This document shows, piece after piece, positions 19,592 through 29,086 of a stretch of 64,000 bases of DNA (position 1 is its first letter; every line of letters begins with the position of its first letter). Location of the stretch: assembly GCF_001953305.1 (NCBI RefSeq), contig NZ_MTFE01000010.1:3520237-3584236 (forward strand). Direction: 5' to 3'. Under the pieces are notes generated by a model. The model had not been told where the DNA came from, searched no databases, and was given only the letters and a program-made list of their open reading frames with translations. Made by a program: the position numbers and the translations under genes. The DNA comes from Cnuella takakiae. Lineage in GTDB: Bacteria; Bacteroidota; Bacteroidia; Chitinophagales; Chitinophagaceae.

Positions 19592-20860
19592 ATGACGCTT
19601 AAATTGAACAATCAACATATTGGCATAGCCATTACCACCCTTTTGGTTTTGGTAAGCACCAGTCTGTATGCATTTGAGAAGATTACTCCATTCATGGATA
19701 ACTTCTTGAATCTGGCAATGACCTGCTGCCTGCTATTGATCGTGGCAAGCCGGTCTGGCGTGTTTATGCGCCAGGGTTTACAATTTAAATCATACGCACT
19801 CCTGTTTTTGATTGTACCGCTGCCCAGCATGATAGGCGCTGCTCTTTACCATTACCAAACCATTCCAGAATCCCTATATGCCAACAGGAACATTTTATTC
19901 TGGCTTACTTATTTTTCATTGCATGCTTTAAGAATTAAGAAAGAGGACCTGGTAAAGATTTTATTGTTTGCTGGCGCAGTGTGGGCATTGCTGACGATCG
20001 TTCAACAATTTACATATCCGCACTATTGGTTTTATCTACGCAGTGAAGCTCAGAAAAGCTTTGTTCGGGCCGGTGTATACCGGTATATGATTCCCGGATC
20101 AGCATTGGGCATCTTTCTGCTGATGTACCACTTTCATAAGTACGCAATAACCAGCAAAGTAAAGCATGCACTGTGGACTTTTATAGGCCTTGCTGGGATA
20201 TACTATTATGGCACCAGACAAAATGCAGTGGCAGCATTTGCATGTATGTTCATCGTGGTACTGCTGCTTAAGGGAAACACCCGGTGGCGTAACCTGATAG
20301 TGATGGGAGGTATCGTGATGCTGGCGTATGGATTGAAAGAAATCCTGTTTAGTGAATTGATTGAACTAACCAACAGGCAGATCACCACCAATGATGAGGA
20401 TATTCGGTACGTTTCTGCCCGTTTCTTCCTGTTCGATTACTGGCCACAATCACCTTGGGCCAAATGGCTGGGAAACGGTATGGCCGCGAGTGACACCAAC
20501 TACCTGAACGAATTGACCATGTATGCCAAGGTAAAAGGTCTTTACCGGTCAGATGTAGGCATCATTGGAGCATTCAATCAGTATGGCATTTTGTACGTTG
20601 TCCTTGTGCTCTCCTTTTTGTTAAAAGGAATCCTTATAAAAATCAAAAGCCAGGACAACCGGTATTTAAAAATCTTCTTTTATTACCCGGCCATCCTGCT
20701 GATCATTAATGAAGGTTTCACCAGCCCTGAAGGTATTGTTTACATCTGTTGTATCATGTACCTGATGGACAAGTCCATAGCAGAAGAAAAGGAAAGCCAA
20801 AAGATGAGGATCAGGCAACATGAAGCGTTCACCAACAATATGATTCCTATGGCCATATAA
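19592..20860 (+). CDS. Wzy-like O-antigen/exopolysaccharide polymerase
   Basis: Predicted integral membrane protein, 422 residues, with about ten or more hydrophobic helices and a large polar loop around ~235-300 (ELTNRQITTNDEDIRYVSAR), the topology of O-antigen ligase/polymerase proteins. Wzy proteins have little sequence conservation, so the call rests on topology, length and context: Wza and Wzc partners, surrounding glycosyltransferases and no other polymerase in the operon. It would join undecaprenyl-linked repeat units in the periplasm. It starts 5 bp after the dehydrogenase stop. O-antigen ligase is the alternative. Confidence 0.78.
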   Translation: MTLKLNNQHIGIAITTLLVLVSTSLYAFEKITPFMDNFLNLAMTCCLLLIVASRSGVFMRQGLQFKSYALLFLIVPLPSMIGAALYHYQTIPESLYANRNILFWLTYFSLHALRIKKEDLVKILLFAGAVWALLTIVQQFTYPHYWFYLRSEAQKSFVRAGVYRYMIPGSALGIFLLMYHFHKYAITSKVKHALWTFIGLAGIYYYGTRQNAVAAFACMFIVVLLLKGNTRWRNLIVMGGIVMLAYGLKEILFSELIELTNRQITTNDEDIRYVSARFFLFDYWPQSPWAKWLGNGMAASDTNYLNELTMYAKVKGLYRSDVGIIGAFNQYGILYVVLVLSFLLKGILIKIKSQDNRYLKIFFYYPAILLIINEGFTSPEGIVYICCIMYLMDKSIAEEKESQKMRIRQHEAFTNNMIPMAI

Positions 20861-20907
20861 ATTATAATAGTCAACCTAACCAACGAAACAGAAGCCCAAT
20901 AGTAACC

Positions 20908-21780
20908 ATGCCCCAAGTATTAGTCATCATCATCAATTACAAAGCAGAGGATCTGCTTCCTGGTGTTTTGAAATCACTGCAGGAAGAAGATGGCGCCTTG
21001 TCGATTGCCATCCTTGACAATTCCTCAACCGACGCCAGCTGGAACAAGCTAAAAAGTTTAGACGATGACCGGGTACAATTGTTCCGCTCTGCTTCCAATC
21101 TTGGTTTTACCGGAGGTATTAACTTTGTGCTCCGTTCCGAATGGGTGGAACAACAAAACTTTCCGTACTTCTTTTTACTCAATCCAGATGCTTACTGCCC
21201 TGGAGGGCTGGTTGGAAATTTGGTAAGCTTGCTGCAGCAGCATGCCAATGCAGCTTGTATTTCACCCCGCATTACCCATATGGATGGCCGTCCATGGTAT
21301 GAGGGTGCAACCATCCAATACAGCAAAGGTAAAGTTGTGATGGACGGCATGGTGAAAAAGCAACATGGCCGCGTTCAGGAAACAGATGTTTTTAACGGCT
21401 GTGCGGCATTGTTTGACATGCATAAAGTGGTTAAAGCAGGTTTGTTTAATGAAGCCTTGTTCATGTATTATGATGAGGCCGACTTATCCATTAAGCTTAC
21501 CCAGTTGGGATATACCATTTTATACGCTCCGCATCTGATTGTAAAGCATGATGTATCCTATACAACACGCAAAATCTCGCACCTGAAAACCTATTATATG
21601 ACCCGAAATAAATTTCTGGTGTTTAACAACACCATGTCAACGGGTCAAAAACTTTTGTTCCTGGCACATGAGCTGGCCCTTCATGGAAAGCATCTGAGGA
21701 TCAAGAACATGCTGTTCCACATGAAAGGATACATTGATTTCACTTTAGGCCGTACCGGAGCAATCAATCAACAATCATGA
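20908..21780 (+). CDS. GT2-family glycosyltransferase (rhamnosyltransferase-like)
   Basis: Predicted inverting GT-A enzyme, 290 residues. Features: VLVIIINYKAEDLL, AILDNSSTDASW, the SNLGFTGGIN loop and the metal site LLNPDAYCPGG (NPDA at about 92-95), which is the variant seen in WbbL/RfbN-type rhamnosyltransferases. Later GCAALFDMHKV and MYYDEADLSIKL fit the same subgroup. Its last codons overlap the next GT4 gene (ATGA at 21777-21780), indicating coupling. Whether rhamnose is the donor cannot be read here; no dTDP-rhamnose genes are in the window. Confidence 0.9.
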   Translation: MPQVLVIIINYKAEDLLPGVLKSLQEEDGALSIAILDNSSTDASWNKLKSLDDDRVQLFRSASNLGFTGGINFVLRSEWVEQQNFPYFFLLNPDAYCPGGLVGNLVSLLQQHANAACISPRITHMDGRPWYEGATIQYSKGKVVMDGMVKKQHGRVQETDVFNGCAALFDMHKVVKAGLFNEALFMYYDEADLSIKLTQLGYTILYAPHLIVKHDVSYTTRKISHLKTYYMTRNKFLVFNNTMSTGQKLLFLAHELALHGKHLRIKNMLFHMKGYIDFTLGRTGAINQQS

Positions 21781-22883
21781 TTAATCGAAACGCACATATC
21801 GATACATCTAACCGTTCGGGCTTTTTCTTTAGCCCCCGGCCAGACCATCGTGTCCACAACAGCTACATCAACAGCTTCTATTACCACCTTACCCAAAAGG
21901 CTGATGTATTAAATCAGCACAACAAAGTAATGGGCCGCTCAACCGAGCTGTTGAAATATGCCTTTAAAGCTAAAGTGCTGGTACTAAACTGGCCGGAAGA
22001 TATTGTGCATCTGCGTTTCGGCTGGCTGCAGGCCATCTGTTTCAACTTATGTGTTCTTTTGGTAAAAGCAAGAGGTGGTAAAATCATTTGGATTTGCCAT
22101 AACAGGAAGTCACATGCAAAGGGCAAGCCCCTTCTCAGCAAATGGAACCGGAACTTTTTCAAGCATATTGCCGACAAAATAATTGTACACTCAAAAGATG
22201 CAATTGAAGTTTTAAAAGAAGTGCGGTCGAAAGTTGTTTTTGTACCGCATCCAAGATATGAGCGGATCAAAATGGATTCCATTACAAATCCGAATACGCA
22301 CCAGGCCCTTATATGGGGTAATATCACGCCCTATAAAGGTCTTGAGGCATTCATTAATGATTACAAAAAATCGGAATCGAACTTCCCGGTAAAAATTTTG
22401 GGCAAGGGAAATCCAGAGTACGTGGCACAATTGAAAGAAAAAGCGGCAGGCACAAATATTCACATTCAAAACACAAGACTAACAGCACAGGAATTACAGG
22501 AAGAGTTCAACAAATGCAGCGTTATCGTTTTGCCTTATAAGAAAACGGATACCTTTTCGTCGGGCGCCCTCATCCACTCATTGAATGCGCATAAAATAAT
22601 CTTAGGCCCACGGGTTGGCAACTTTATAGACCTGGCAGAAACCGGTGCCTGTATTGCCTACCAAAACAACAAAGAGTTGTTTGAACTGCTTGATCGCATG
22701 ATCCATGATTCGGCTTTTTACCAGGAACAATTGGAAAATGTAAGAACAAACATGGATCAATACTATAAGCTTAATACCTGGGAAAATATGATCGAGCAAG
22801 TGCTGAACTCCATTGAAACAACAAAAGAGTTTGCATTAGTAAAACGACCAATGAATATGGCCTCTTTGAAAAACCAAATCTGA
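21777..22883 (+). CDS. GT4-like glycosyltransferase
   Basis: Predicted GT-B glycosyltransferase, 368 residues. The N-terminal half has the short hydrophobic strand FNLCVLLVKARGGKIIWICHN; the C-terminal donor domain has LIWGNITPYKGLEAFI, VKILGKGN and VIVLPYKKTDTFSSGALIHSLNAHKIILGP in place of the canonical E-x7-E loop, which is common in divergent members of the family. Start overlaps the preceding GT2 stop. The order suggests it adds the sugar next to that one in the repeat unit, but this is inference. Confidence 0.82.
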   Translation: MINRNAHIDTSNRSGFFFSPRPDHRVHNSYINSFYYHLTQKADVLNQHNKVMGRSTELLKYAFKAKVLVLNWPEDIVHLRFGWLQAICFNLCVLLVKARGGKIIWICHNRKSHAKGKPLLSKWNRNFFKHIADKIIVHSKDAIEVLKEVRSKVVFVPHPRYERIKMDSITNPNTHQALIWGNITPYKGLEAFINDYKKSESNFPVKILGKGNPEYVAQLKEKAAGTNIHIQNTRLTAQELQEEFNKCSVIVLPYKKTDTFSSGALIHSLNAHKIILGPRVGNFIDLAETGACIAYQNNKELFELLDRMIHDSAFYQEQLENVRTNMDQYYKLNTWENMIEQVLNSIETTKEFALVKRPMNMASLKNQI

Positions 22884-22954
22884 AAACCCAATCCTATGAA
22901 ACCAACCTGAAAAGCATAGCAAGTACCCTATAACCATACAAATTAGAAACGACC

Positions 22955-23896
22955 ATGAATATGGATAATTCCATTGCACCGGTAGTGTTATTTACCTACA
23001 AAAGGTTAGATACCCTAATCCATACAGTGCAATGCCTGCGCAACAACTACCTAGCTTCACAAACTGATTTATTCATTTTTTGTGATGGCAGCAAAAACAC
23101 TACCGACAATGATAAGGTAAGAGCTGTTCAAAACTTTTGTGATCAGATTGAAGGCTTTAAAAGTGTAACTGTTTTTAAATCCCCTATCAACAAAGGTTTA
23201 GCAAACTCCGTTAAACAAGGTGTGAGTGAAATACTCAAAACACATGGACAGGCAATAGTGTTGGAAGACGACCTTGAGACTACCCCCAACTTCCTGGATT
23301 ATATGAACCAGGCACTGGATGTTTACAAGAATGTACCGCAGGTATTCTCGATTTCCGGTTACACCTTCCCACTTGAAAGAAAAGGACTTAAACAGGATGT
23401 CTTTTTCCATCCAAGAGGCTCTTCCTGGGGATGGGCCACATGGGCCGACAGGTGGAACACTGTAAACTGGCAAATCCTGCAAACAGTAAGCATTTCCGAT
23501 ATGATCAAAGCCCGCGACATGGGCTCTGATTGGGTTCCGCTCATTAAAAAAGTAAAAGCCCAAACAAATGATTCCTGGGCCATTCCCTGGATCGTTAACC
23601 AATGTTTGCAAGGCTCCTTCACTGTTTATCCTACTTCCTCCAAAATCTCGAACATCGGTTTTGGACCGGAAGCCACGCATACCCAAAAATCCAACCATCG
23701 CTTCCTGACAACTTTGGATGAAGGCACCCAAAGAAAGTTCAGGATGGAGCAAAAGGTTACCAGGCATCCTGGCCTGATTCGTCAGTTTAATCATCGTTTG
23801 AGCTATTGGTACCGGGCATACTCGTTGCTACACTTTTATAGCACCCAATTGTGGAGCAAAATTGTAAGCAAGCCCGAAACTGTAGTACCTCAATAG
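22955..23896 (+). CDS. GT-A glycosyltransferase with EDD motif (GT2-like)
   Basis: Predicted nucleotide-sugar transferase, 313 residues. It opens with APVVLFTYKRLDTLIHTV, continues to LFIFCDGSKN, and has the metal-binding acidic triad in IVLEDDLETTPNFLDYM, resembling the EDD site of GnT-I-type enzymes and of bacterial 'hemolysin-like' sugar transferases. The HPRGSSWGWATWADRW segment is characteristic of that bacterial group. Start ATG at 22955; ATG at 22961 is an alternative. It sits inside the operon, 71 bp after the GT4 gene and 45 bp before the GT26 gene. Confidence 0.82.
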   Translation: MNMDNSIAPVVLFTYKRLDTLIHTVQCLRNNYLASQTDLFIFCDGSKNTTDNDKVRAVQNFCDQIEGFKSVTVFKSPINKGLANSVKQGVSEILKTHGQAIVLEDDLETTPNFLDYMNQALDVYKNVPQVFSISGYTFPLERKGLKQDVFFHPRGSSWGWATWADRWNTVNWQILQTVSISDMIKARDMGSDWVPLIKKVKAQTNDSWAIPWIVNQCLQGSFTVYPTSSKISNIGFGPEATHTQKSNHRFLTTLDEGTQRKFRMEQKVTRHPGLIRQFNHRLSYWYRAYSLLHFYSTQLWSKIVSKPETVVPQ

Positions 23897-23941
23897 GTTA
23901 CCACCTATTAAAGTAAATAATGTACCTTAAAAGCAAGAACT

Positions 23942-24748
23942 GTGACAAACAATAAAGAACAGGAAATGGTCAAAGTTTTACATGTAAAACTATTTGACCA
24001 AGGGATGAATGAGGCCTTTCAACAACTCAGGTCCATCACCTTGTCGGGAGCAGAACCCCTTAACAAACTGGTAAGCTTCACAGGTGCGCATGGCCTGGTA
24101 ACGGCCAACCAGGACCCAAAATTTAAGAAGCTGCTCGATAGCTTTCATTGGAACATGCCGGATGGAAAGCCTGGCGTTTGGGTAGGAAAATTAAAAGGCA
24201 GGTTGCAGATGCAGCAAATTCCAGGACCCAACTTCTTTGAACTGGTGATCCGCAATACAGCCGCAGATCCACAGATCAAGCATTTTTTCTGTGGCGGCAA
24301 AGAAGGGGTGGCAGACGAATTAAAAGCTGTATGCAACAGCACTTACCACAACCCTAATGTTACAGGTACGTTTTGCCCGCCTTTCCGGCAGATGAGCCAT
24401 GAAGAAATGGTAGCCCTGGGTAAAGCCATTGATGAAAGCGGCGCCAATTTAGTTTGGATCGGGCTGAGCACCCCCAAACAGGAAATGTTTGCAGCGCGGT
24501 TAAAACAGTATACAAAAGTGCAGTTTATCCTTTGTGTCGGCGCTGCATTCGACTTTCATACAGGCCGTGTGAAATATGCACCTAACTGGATGCTGCATGC
24601 AGGTCTCGGGTGGCTATACAGAACCTTAAAGGAACCAAAGAGATTAGCTGGCCGTTATGCGCAAATCATCCCTTTGTTCTTTTACTACAACATAAAGAGC
24701 TTAATCAATTCTCCAACGTCAAAAAATAATAAAACAATACAAGCATGA
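23942..24748 (+). CDS. GT26 glycosyltransferase (WecG/TagA/CpsF family)
   Basis: Predicted membrane-associated glycosyltransferase of family GT26, 268 residues. Visible family signatures: TANQDPKF, NMPDGKPGVWVGK, FFCGGKEGVADELK, the LVWIGLSTPKQE motif, and CVGAAFDFHTGRVKYAPNWM followed by GLGWLYR and EPKRLAGRY. Family members transfer ManNAc, ManNAcA or related sugars to a lipid-linked acceptor. The annotated start is GTG at 23942; the ATG at 23966 (MVKVLHVKLF) is equally plausible. It overlaps the epimerase gene by ATGA. TagA initiates the teichoic-acid linkage unit in Firmicutes, which is notable next to a TagD-like gene. Confidence 0.92.
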   Translation: MTNNKEQEMVKVLHVKLFDQGMNEAFQQLRSITLSGAEPLNKLVSFTGAHGLVTANQDPKFKKLLDSFHWNMPDGKPGVWVGKLKGRLQMQQIPGPNFFELVIRNTAADPQIKHFFCGGKEGVADELKAVCNSTYHNPNVTGTFCPPFRQMSHEEMVALGKAIDESGANLVWIGLSTPKQEMFAARLKQYTKVQFILCVGAAFDFHTGRVKYAPNWMLHAGLGWLYRTLKEPKRLAGRYAQIIPLFFYYNIKSLINSPTSKNNKTIQA

Positions 24749-25728
24749 AGAAAGCTTTAGTATGCGGAGCTGGTGGCTTCATAGGTGGCCACCTTGTAGA
24801 ACGCCTGAAATCGGAAGGCTACTGGGTTAGAGGTGTAGATCTGAAAGAAAATGAATACCGCAAAACATCTGCAGATGATTTTGTAATTGGTGACCTTACC
24901 AATCCGGTAGTTGTTGCCATGGTATTGGACCAGTCTTTCGATGAAGTATACCAACTTGCAGCCGACATGGGTGGAGCGGGTTATATTTTCACGGGTGACA
25001 ACGATGCAAACGTGATGCACAATTCCGCAACCATCAATTTGAATGTTGCAAACCAGGCTGTAAAAGTTGGCGTGAAGAAGCTGTTTTATTCTTCTTCTGC
25101 CTGCATGTACCCTGCTTACAACCAGGAAGATCCTAATAACCCAAAATGCTCTGAAGAATCTGCTTACCCTGCAGCTCCAGATAGCGAATATGGCTGGGAA
25201 AAACTGTTCAGCGAAAGATTGTATTTGGCATACAACCGCAATTATGGTTTGAATGTGCGTGTTGCACGTTTTCACAACATCTTTGGTCCTTATGGCACCT
25301 ACACTGGCGGTAAAGAGAAAGCACCTGCAGCTATGTGCCGTAAGATAGCAGAGGTAGAGCAGGGTGGTACCATCGAAGTATGGGGCGACGGTAAACAAAC
25401 CCGCTCTTTCCTTTATATCGATGAATGCCTGGAAGCAGTACGCAGGTTGATGGAATCTGATTTTATGGGCCCTGTTAATATTGGCTCTGAAGAAATGGTA
25501 AGCATCAACCAACTGGCACAAATGGTTATCGGTATTGCTGGTAAAGACGTAAGCATCAAGAATATTGATGGACCAACTGGAGTTCGTGGCCGCAACTCTG
25601 ATAATAAACTTATCAGGGAAAAGTTGAACTGGGCACCTTCCGAGCCGCTGATTGAAGGTCTTACCCGCACTTATTCCTGGATTAGCCAGAAAGTGAAAAA
25701 GCCTGAAGCGGTATCAGCTGTAAGCTAA
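24745..25728 (+). CDS. GDP-mannose 3,5-epimerase-like NAD-dependent epimerase
   Basis: Extended SDR epimerase, 327 residues. NAD loop GAGGFIGGHLVE; LAADMGGAGYI; catalytic SSACMYP (Cys120), YGWEK (Tyr149, Lys153); and RFHNIFGPYGTY followed by GGKEKAPAAMCRK (Lys192). These match the plant GDP-D-mannose 3,5-epimerase pattern closely, including the epimerisation cysteine and lysine and the DMGG loop. It would convert GDP-D-mannose to GDP-L-galactose (or GDP-L-gulose), a donor for an L-sugar in the exopolysaccharide. Last gene of the operon; its start overlaps the GT26 stop and a strong terminator lies 35 bp after its stop. A different 3,5-epimerase substrate is possible. Confidence 0.85.
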   Translation: MKKALVCGAGGFIGGHLVERLKSEGYWVRGVDLKENEYRKTSADDFVIGDLTNPVVVAMVLDQSFDEVYQLAADMGGAGYIFTGDNDANVMHNSATINLNVANQAVKVGVKKLFYSSSACMYPAYNQEDPNNPKCSEESAYPAAPDSEYGWEKLFSERLYLAYNRNYGLNVRVARFHNIFGPYGTYTGGKEKAPAAMCRKIAEVEQGGTIEVWGDGKQTRSFLYIDECLEAVRRLMESDFMGPVNIGSEEMVSINQLAQMVIGIAGKDVSIKNIDGPTGVRGRNSDNKLIREKLNWAPSEPLIEGLTRTYSWISQKVKKPEAVSAVS

Positions 25729-25762
25729 TCAGACCCATAACCTCACAGAAACCTGTAATATT

Positions 25763-25798
25763 AAAGAAGGCCGGATTTACCGGCCTTCTTTGTTTTTC
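25763..25798 (+). terminator. intrinsic terminator of the exopolysaccharide operon
   Basis: Perfect 12-bp stem AAAGAAGGCCGG (25763-25774) / CCGGCCTTCTTT (25780-25791), loop ATTTA, followed by TGTTTTTCC. It marks the end of the plus-strand run that begins at 10395. Confidence 0.93.
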
Positions 25799-25860
25799 CT
25801 TCACCCTTTTATAGGGGCAAAGTGGTATGGTTAGCTTAGCTTAATTGAAAATGATACAAG

Positions 25861-28479
25861 TTACTGTTTGATAAACTTGCTGCTGTATTGGAAGCCCTCT
25901 CCTATTACGTTGCATATATACATACCAACAGGAAGATTATAGATACTGAGCGGCACGATAGTCCCATTTGCTGCTACTATAGCCTGCTTCAGTACCATAC
26001 GGCCACTTGCATCACTGATGGTAACGAATGCCTTCCCACTTTTGATATTGCCTTGCAAACGCACATTGATGTTAGAGGAAGCAGGATTGGGATACAAAGT
26101 AATTTGAGCTTGGTCCACCACTTCATTTTCGGGCAACATAGCCTCAATATTGTTATTACCCACTATAGAAGAAGTGCCGGACTTTACAGTTACTGTAACT
26201 GCGCTTGAAGTAGCCACTTTTCCTTTATTGTCATAAGCTTTCGCAGTGATGCTGTAAGTTCCTGCCACTACATTGCTCCAGGTGAAGGTATAAGGTGCAA
26301 CTTTCTCGGTACGGATCAGTTTGGTTCCAGCATAAAAATCAACCTTGACAATCGAGCCATCATTATCAGTAGCACTGGCTGTAACTTTTATTGATCCCGG
26401 AGCACTATAGGTTGAAGAACTTACAGGGCTTGTTAGTTTAACCACTGGGGCCAGGTTCGTAGTAGTAGAACTTGTTGTGGATGTAGAAGATGAACTAACT
26501 AACATAAGCACCATAGAAGTATACGGCTCCAGGCTAACCGAACCTGAATACTGCCTGTTACGTGCATCTACATAAGTACCAGACAAAGAAAAGGTTTTTG
26601 AACTCGTAGTTGCATTTACAAGGTAACGGAATACTTCATCCTTGTTTACTGTACTTGCGTAAGTCTTAACCGACTTCTTCGAATTTCTATCATGGCCGTA
26701 CAATCCCCGCCATTGGTCAAAAGAATAGTTTTTTGAGTTCTGGGAGGAAGTATACAGGTAAGTAATCCCCTGAATCGTAACGTTCTCATCTAAAGGACGT
26801 GAATAGTAATTACTGTCGATGGAACCGAAAGAGGATATGTCATTTACCTTAGTATAAAAGAAAGCAACGGTTTGTTTCGGATCTTTTGAAACAAAAATGT
26901 TGTTTTTCATTTTAATATTCCGCAGTTGGGGCATATTGGAATCATCATGGTTCAGCATCATTTGTGCTTTGTTGTCAAAGCAGGTATTATTTTCAATGGT
27001 GATGTTTGTATTGTTATGAATATAAATACCAACTTTTCCGCATCTTGTTACTGAATTACCCCGAACATCAACGCCTGACACATGGTTATCCAAATAGATA
27101 CCCGACACTTGCTGTGTTGAACTCAGATTCGTTCCTTCTTTGGCACCAATACCATCTTCAATTATATTGTTCCAGATTTTCCTGCCCACCTCTGTAGAGC
27201 CACTTTTTGCAGTCATGTAAATGCCGCCAGCGTCATCCTTAGTGAGTGCAAAATTTCGGATCAGGTTATTTTTTATTGCTGTGTAATCGCCGGTAAACTG
27301 GATACCGCAGTAGCCTGAGCTATCAACAACATTGTACTCAACAGTGTTTCTTGTACCATTCACGCGCATACCGTTACTTGTATTCGAACTGCTTGGCCCC
27401 ATACCAGCCAAAAGCCCGGAAGCAACGATTTCATTATTTCTGATAAGAGAATTATTAGTCACTCCTATCAAGAAAATACCAATATTGTGCGAAGTCCTTA
27501 TACTGTTGTTTAACACCTTCAGATTATCCGTAATACTTGCTGCAATACCATCAATTCCAGAATTACGGACTTCGCAATTTTGAACTACTGCATTGTTTGA
27601 AGAATAGATACGAATTCCATTTTCATTTCCCCCTTCCATTTGCAAATTGTCGAATACAACATTATCGGCATCATAAACATCAATTGGTTCTTCTTCCATA
27701 CTTGCCTGGATGTCATAATTAGCAGGTGAATTGCTCCCAAAGAACATCGAAAGTTTCTTGGTAGCATTGTCGTATGCCCACTCTCCTAACTTGTCGAGGG
27801 TACGCAAGTGATTTTGAATAAAATATCCATACTTGGCCAAAGGCTTGTAGGTACCAGAAAGTTGGGTAAAGGTCAATTTAGTACCAACGTGGGTATTTAC
27901 TTTAAAACGGTCCAGGGTCCAATGGGATGTACGAACAATCAGTTCGGCTCCGGTCCAATTGGGACTGGAAGGCAATTCATTGTCGGTGATGGTGCCGGAT
28001 GCTGCAGCCTCCGCAATCATGTACCCTTTAAGTGGTGCATCTGCATTGGGCCAGCGGCCTAATGCTTTAGGCAACCCGTTCATGGTAACCATGTTGATAC
28101 ACGAAGGAAACTTGCTGTTTACTACTTCATAAATACCATTGCCTTTATTTACCCAATTGGTAAGGTTTACAAATCCGCTGATTATTGGGTTGGCTCCAGA
28201 ACCATATGCACTATAAGTTATGGGTGCACTTGAAGTGCCAGATGTTGTAACCCTGATTTTACCATAGAAGATATCCCCACGTTTAAACAATACTCTGTCT
28301 CCTGGCTTTAATGAAGCCATGATTGAATTGAGCTTGATGATAGATTTCCATGGTGTTGCAGGGTTCCTGGCCTCTGATGCGGTTCGGGCATCATTACCAG
28401 CATTAGAAAAATAATAGTCTGCAGCATGTACCGATTGAACAAAAATTACTGCAAACACAACCAAAAGCACTGATCTCAT
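25861..28479 (-). CDS. secreted parallel beta-helix protein with Ig-like and T9SS sorting domains
   Basis: Predicted secreted protein, 872 residues. Signal peptide ~1-19 ending VHA. The mature part opens with ADYYFSNAGNDA and TPWKSIIKLNSIMASLKPGDRVLFKRGD, a leader shared with polysaccharide-lyase-like right-handed beta-helix proteins. Repeated N-rich rungs (~270-560, for example NCEVRNSGIDGI, NNEIVASG, YCGIQFTGD) form the helix. One Ig-like domain (~676-765) and a T9SS type A sorting domain (~792-872, LYPNPASSN to KFIKQ) follow. It is a paralogue of the neighbouring 1,075-residue protein. It may bind, cleave or epimerise polysaccharide; no catalytic residues can be assigned from sequence alone. 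Confidence 0.85.
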   Translation of the reverse strand: MRSVLLVVFAVIFVQSVHAADYYFSNAGNDARTASEARNPATPWKSIIKLNSIMASLKPGDRVLFKRGDIFYGKIRVTTSGTSSAPITYSAYGSGANPIISGFVNLTNWVNKGNGIYEVVNSKFPSCINMVTMNGLPKALGRWPNADAPLKGYMIAEAAASGTITDNELPSSPNWTGAELIVRTSHWTLDRFKVNTHVGTKLTFTQLSGTYKPLAKYGYFIQNHLRTLDKLGEWAYDNATKKLSMFFGSNSPANYDIQASMEEEPIDVYDADNVVFDNLQMEGGNENGIRIYSSNNAVVQNCEVRNSGIDGIAASITDNLKVLNNSIRTSHNIGIFLIGVTNNSLIRNNEIVASGLLAGMGPSSSNTSNGMRVNGTRNTVEYNVVDSSGYCGIQFTGDYTAIKNNLIRNFALTKDDAGGIYMTAKSGSTEVGRKIWNNIIEDGIGAKEGTNLSSTQQVSGIYLDNHVSGVDVRGNSVTRCGKVGIYIHNNTNITIENNTCFDNKAQMMLNHDDSNMPQLRNIKMKNNIFVSKDPKQTVAFFYTKVNDISSFGSIDSNYYSRPLDENVTIQGITYLYTSSQNSKNYSFDQWRGLYGHDRNSKKSVKTYASTVNKDEVFRYLVNATTSSKTFSLSGTYVDARNRQYSGSVSLEPYTSMVLMLVSSSSTSTTSSTTTNLAPVVKLTSPVSSSTYSAPGSIKVTASATDNDGSIVKVDFYAGTKLIRTEKVAPYTFTWSNVVAGTYSITAKAYDNKGKVATSSAVTVTVKSGTSSIVGNNNIEAMLPENEVVDQAQITLYPNPASSNINVRLQGNIKSGKAFVTISDASGRMVLKQAIVAANGTIVPLSIYNLPVGMYICNVIGEGFQYSSKFIKQ

Positions 28480-28813
28480 GGGATGGATTTTTGATGGCCT
28501 TAGTATAACCTAAGGATTACATAGTAAAGAAAAATAAAATCTGTTCGATAGCACTGATTGTTGGTTTGTTTTTCCAACAGATAGGTAATTCTTACTATTA
28601 CCTATAAGTGATTTCCTACTGGTCATATTTGATTTTTTAGACTGGTGAAATATTGCGCACTTGAAACAAGAACCAATGCAACTATTTAATGACACATTTA
28701 GGCATGCACCATGGTCATATGGCTTGCTTGAATGTTGCAAAGCCATTAATAACAAACACACATAATCCATTAATCACAATAATGAAGAATGGCAACTGGA
28801 AAATGGAATAAAT

Positions 28814-28984
28814 ATGGGAAAGGGTGAAAGGGATAAACAGGCTTACTTAAAGTTCCATGTTTATAAGAAAACAACAGAACACTTCAACACCGAGAAATAT
28901 GGTGAGGGCTATTGGATAAAACGTGTAGGATCAGTGCTAACGAAAAGGGTAGTTAGCGTAACTAAACCTGCATATAAAAACTAA
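28814..28984 (+). CDS. possible small ORF, 56 codons, unknown
   Basis: Open frame beginning MGKGERDKQAYLKF and ending TKPAYKN, ATG at 28814, stop TAA at 28982-28984. The product would be basic (Lys/Arg-rich) and has no family I recognise. It is oriented against both flanking genes and is followed 19 bp later by a hairpin that could end its transcript. Nothing else supports expression; it may be chance. Confidence 0.2.
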   Translation: MGKGERDKQAYLKFHVYKKTTEHFNTEKYGEGYWIKRVGSVLTKRVVSVTKPAYKN

Positions 28985-29002
28985 CAAACACTACTTAATG
29001 TT

Positions 29003-29046
29003 ATAAAAGACCTGGCTAAGTTCGATAAACCAACCAGGTCTTTTAT
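29003..29046. terminator. bidirectional hairpin terminator
   Basis: Perfect 13-bp stem ATAAAAGACCTGG (29003-29015) / CCAGGTCTTTTAT (29034-29046) with an 18-nt loop. Both arms end in A/T runs, so it can act on either strand; its main role is probably to end the minus-strand beta-helix gene that stops at 29087. Confidence 0.75.
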
Positions 29047-29086
29047 TAGGTACTAACATTTATTATTAACTAGCTATTTCAGTACA

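Larger units (their letters stand above)
28480..29086. other. 607-bp intergenic region between the two beta-helix genes
   Basis: AT-rich spacer. It should contain the promoter of the minus-strand gene starting at 28479 and, at its far end, the terminator of the gene ending at 29087. Apart from one doubtful 56-codon frame (28814-28984, plus) I see no gene here. Confidence 0.5.

Noticed and set aside
28510-28770. 86-codon minus-strand frame upstream of the 872-residue beta-helix gene
   Set aside because: Occupies the expected promoter region, has no recognisable features and is AT-driven.
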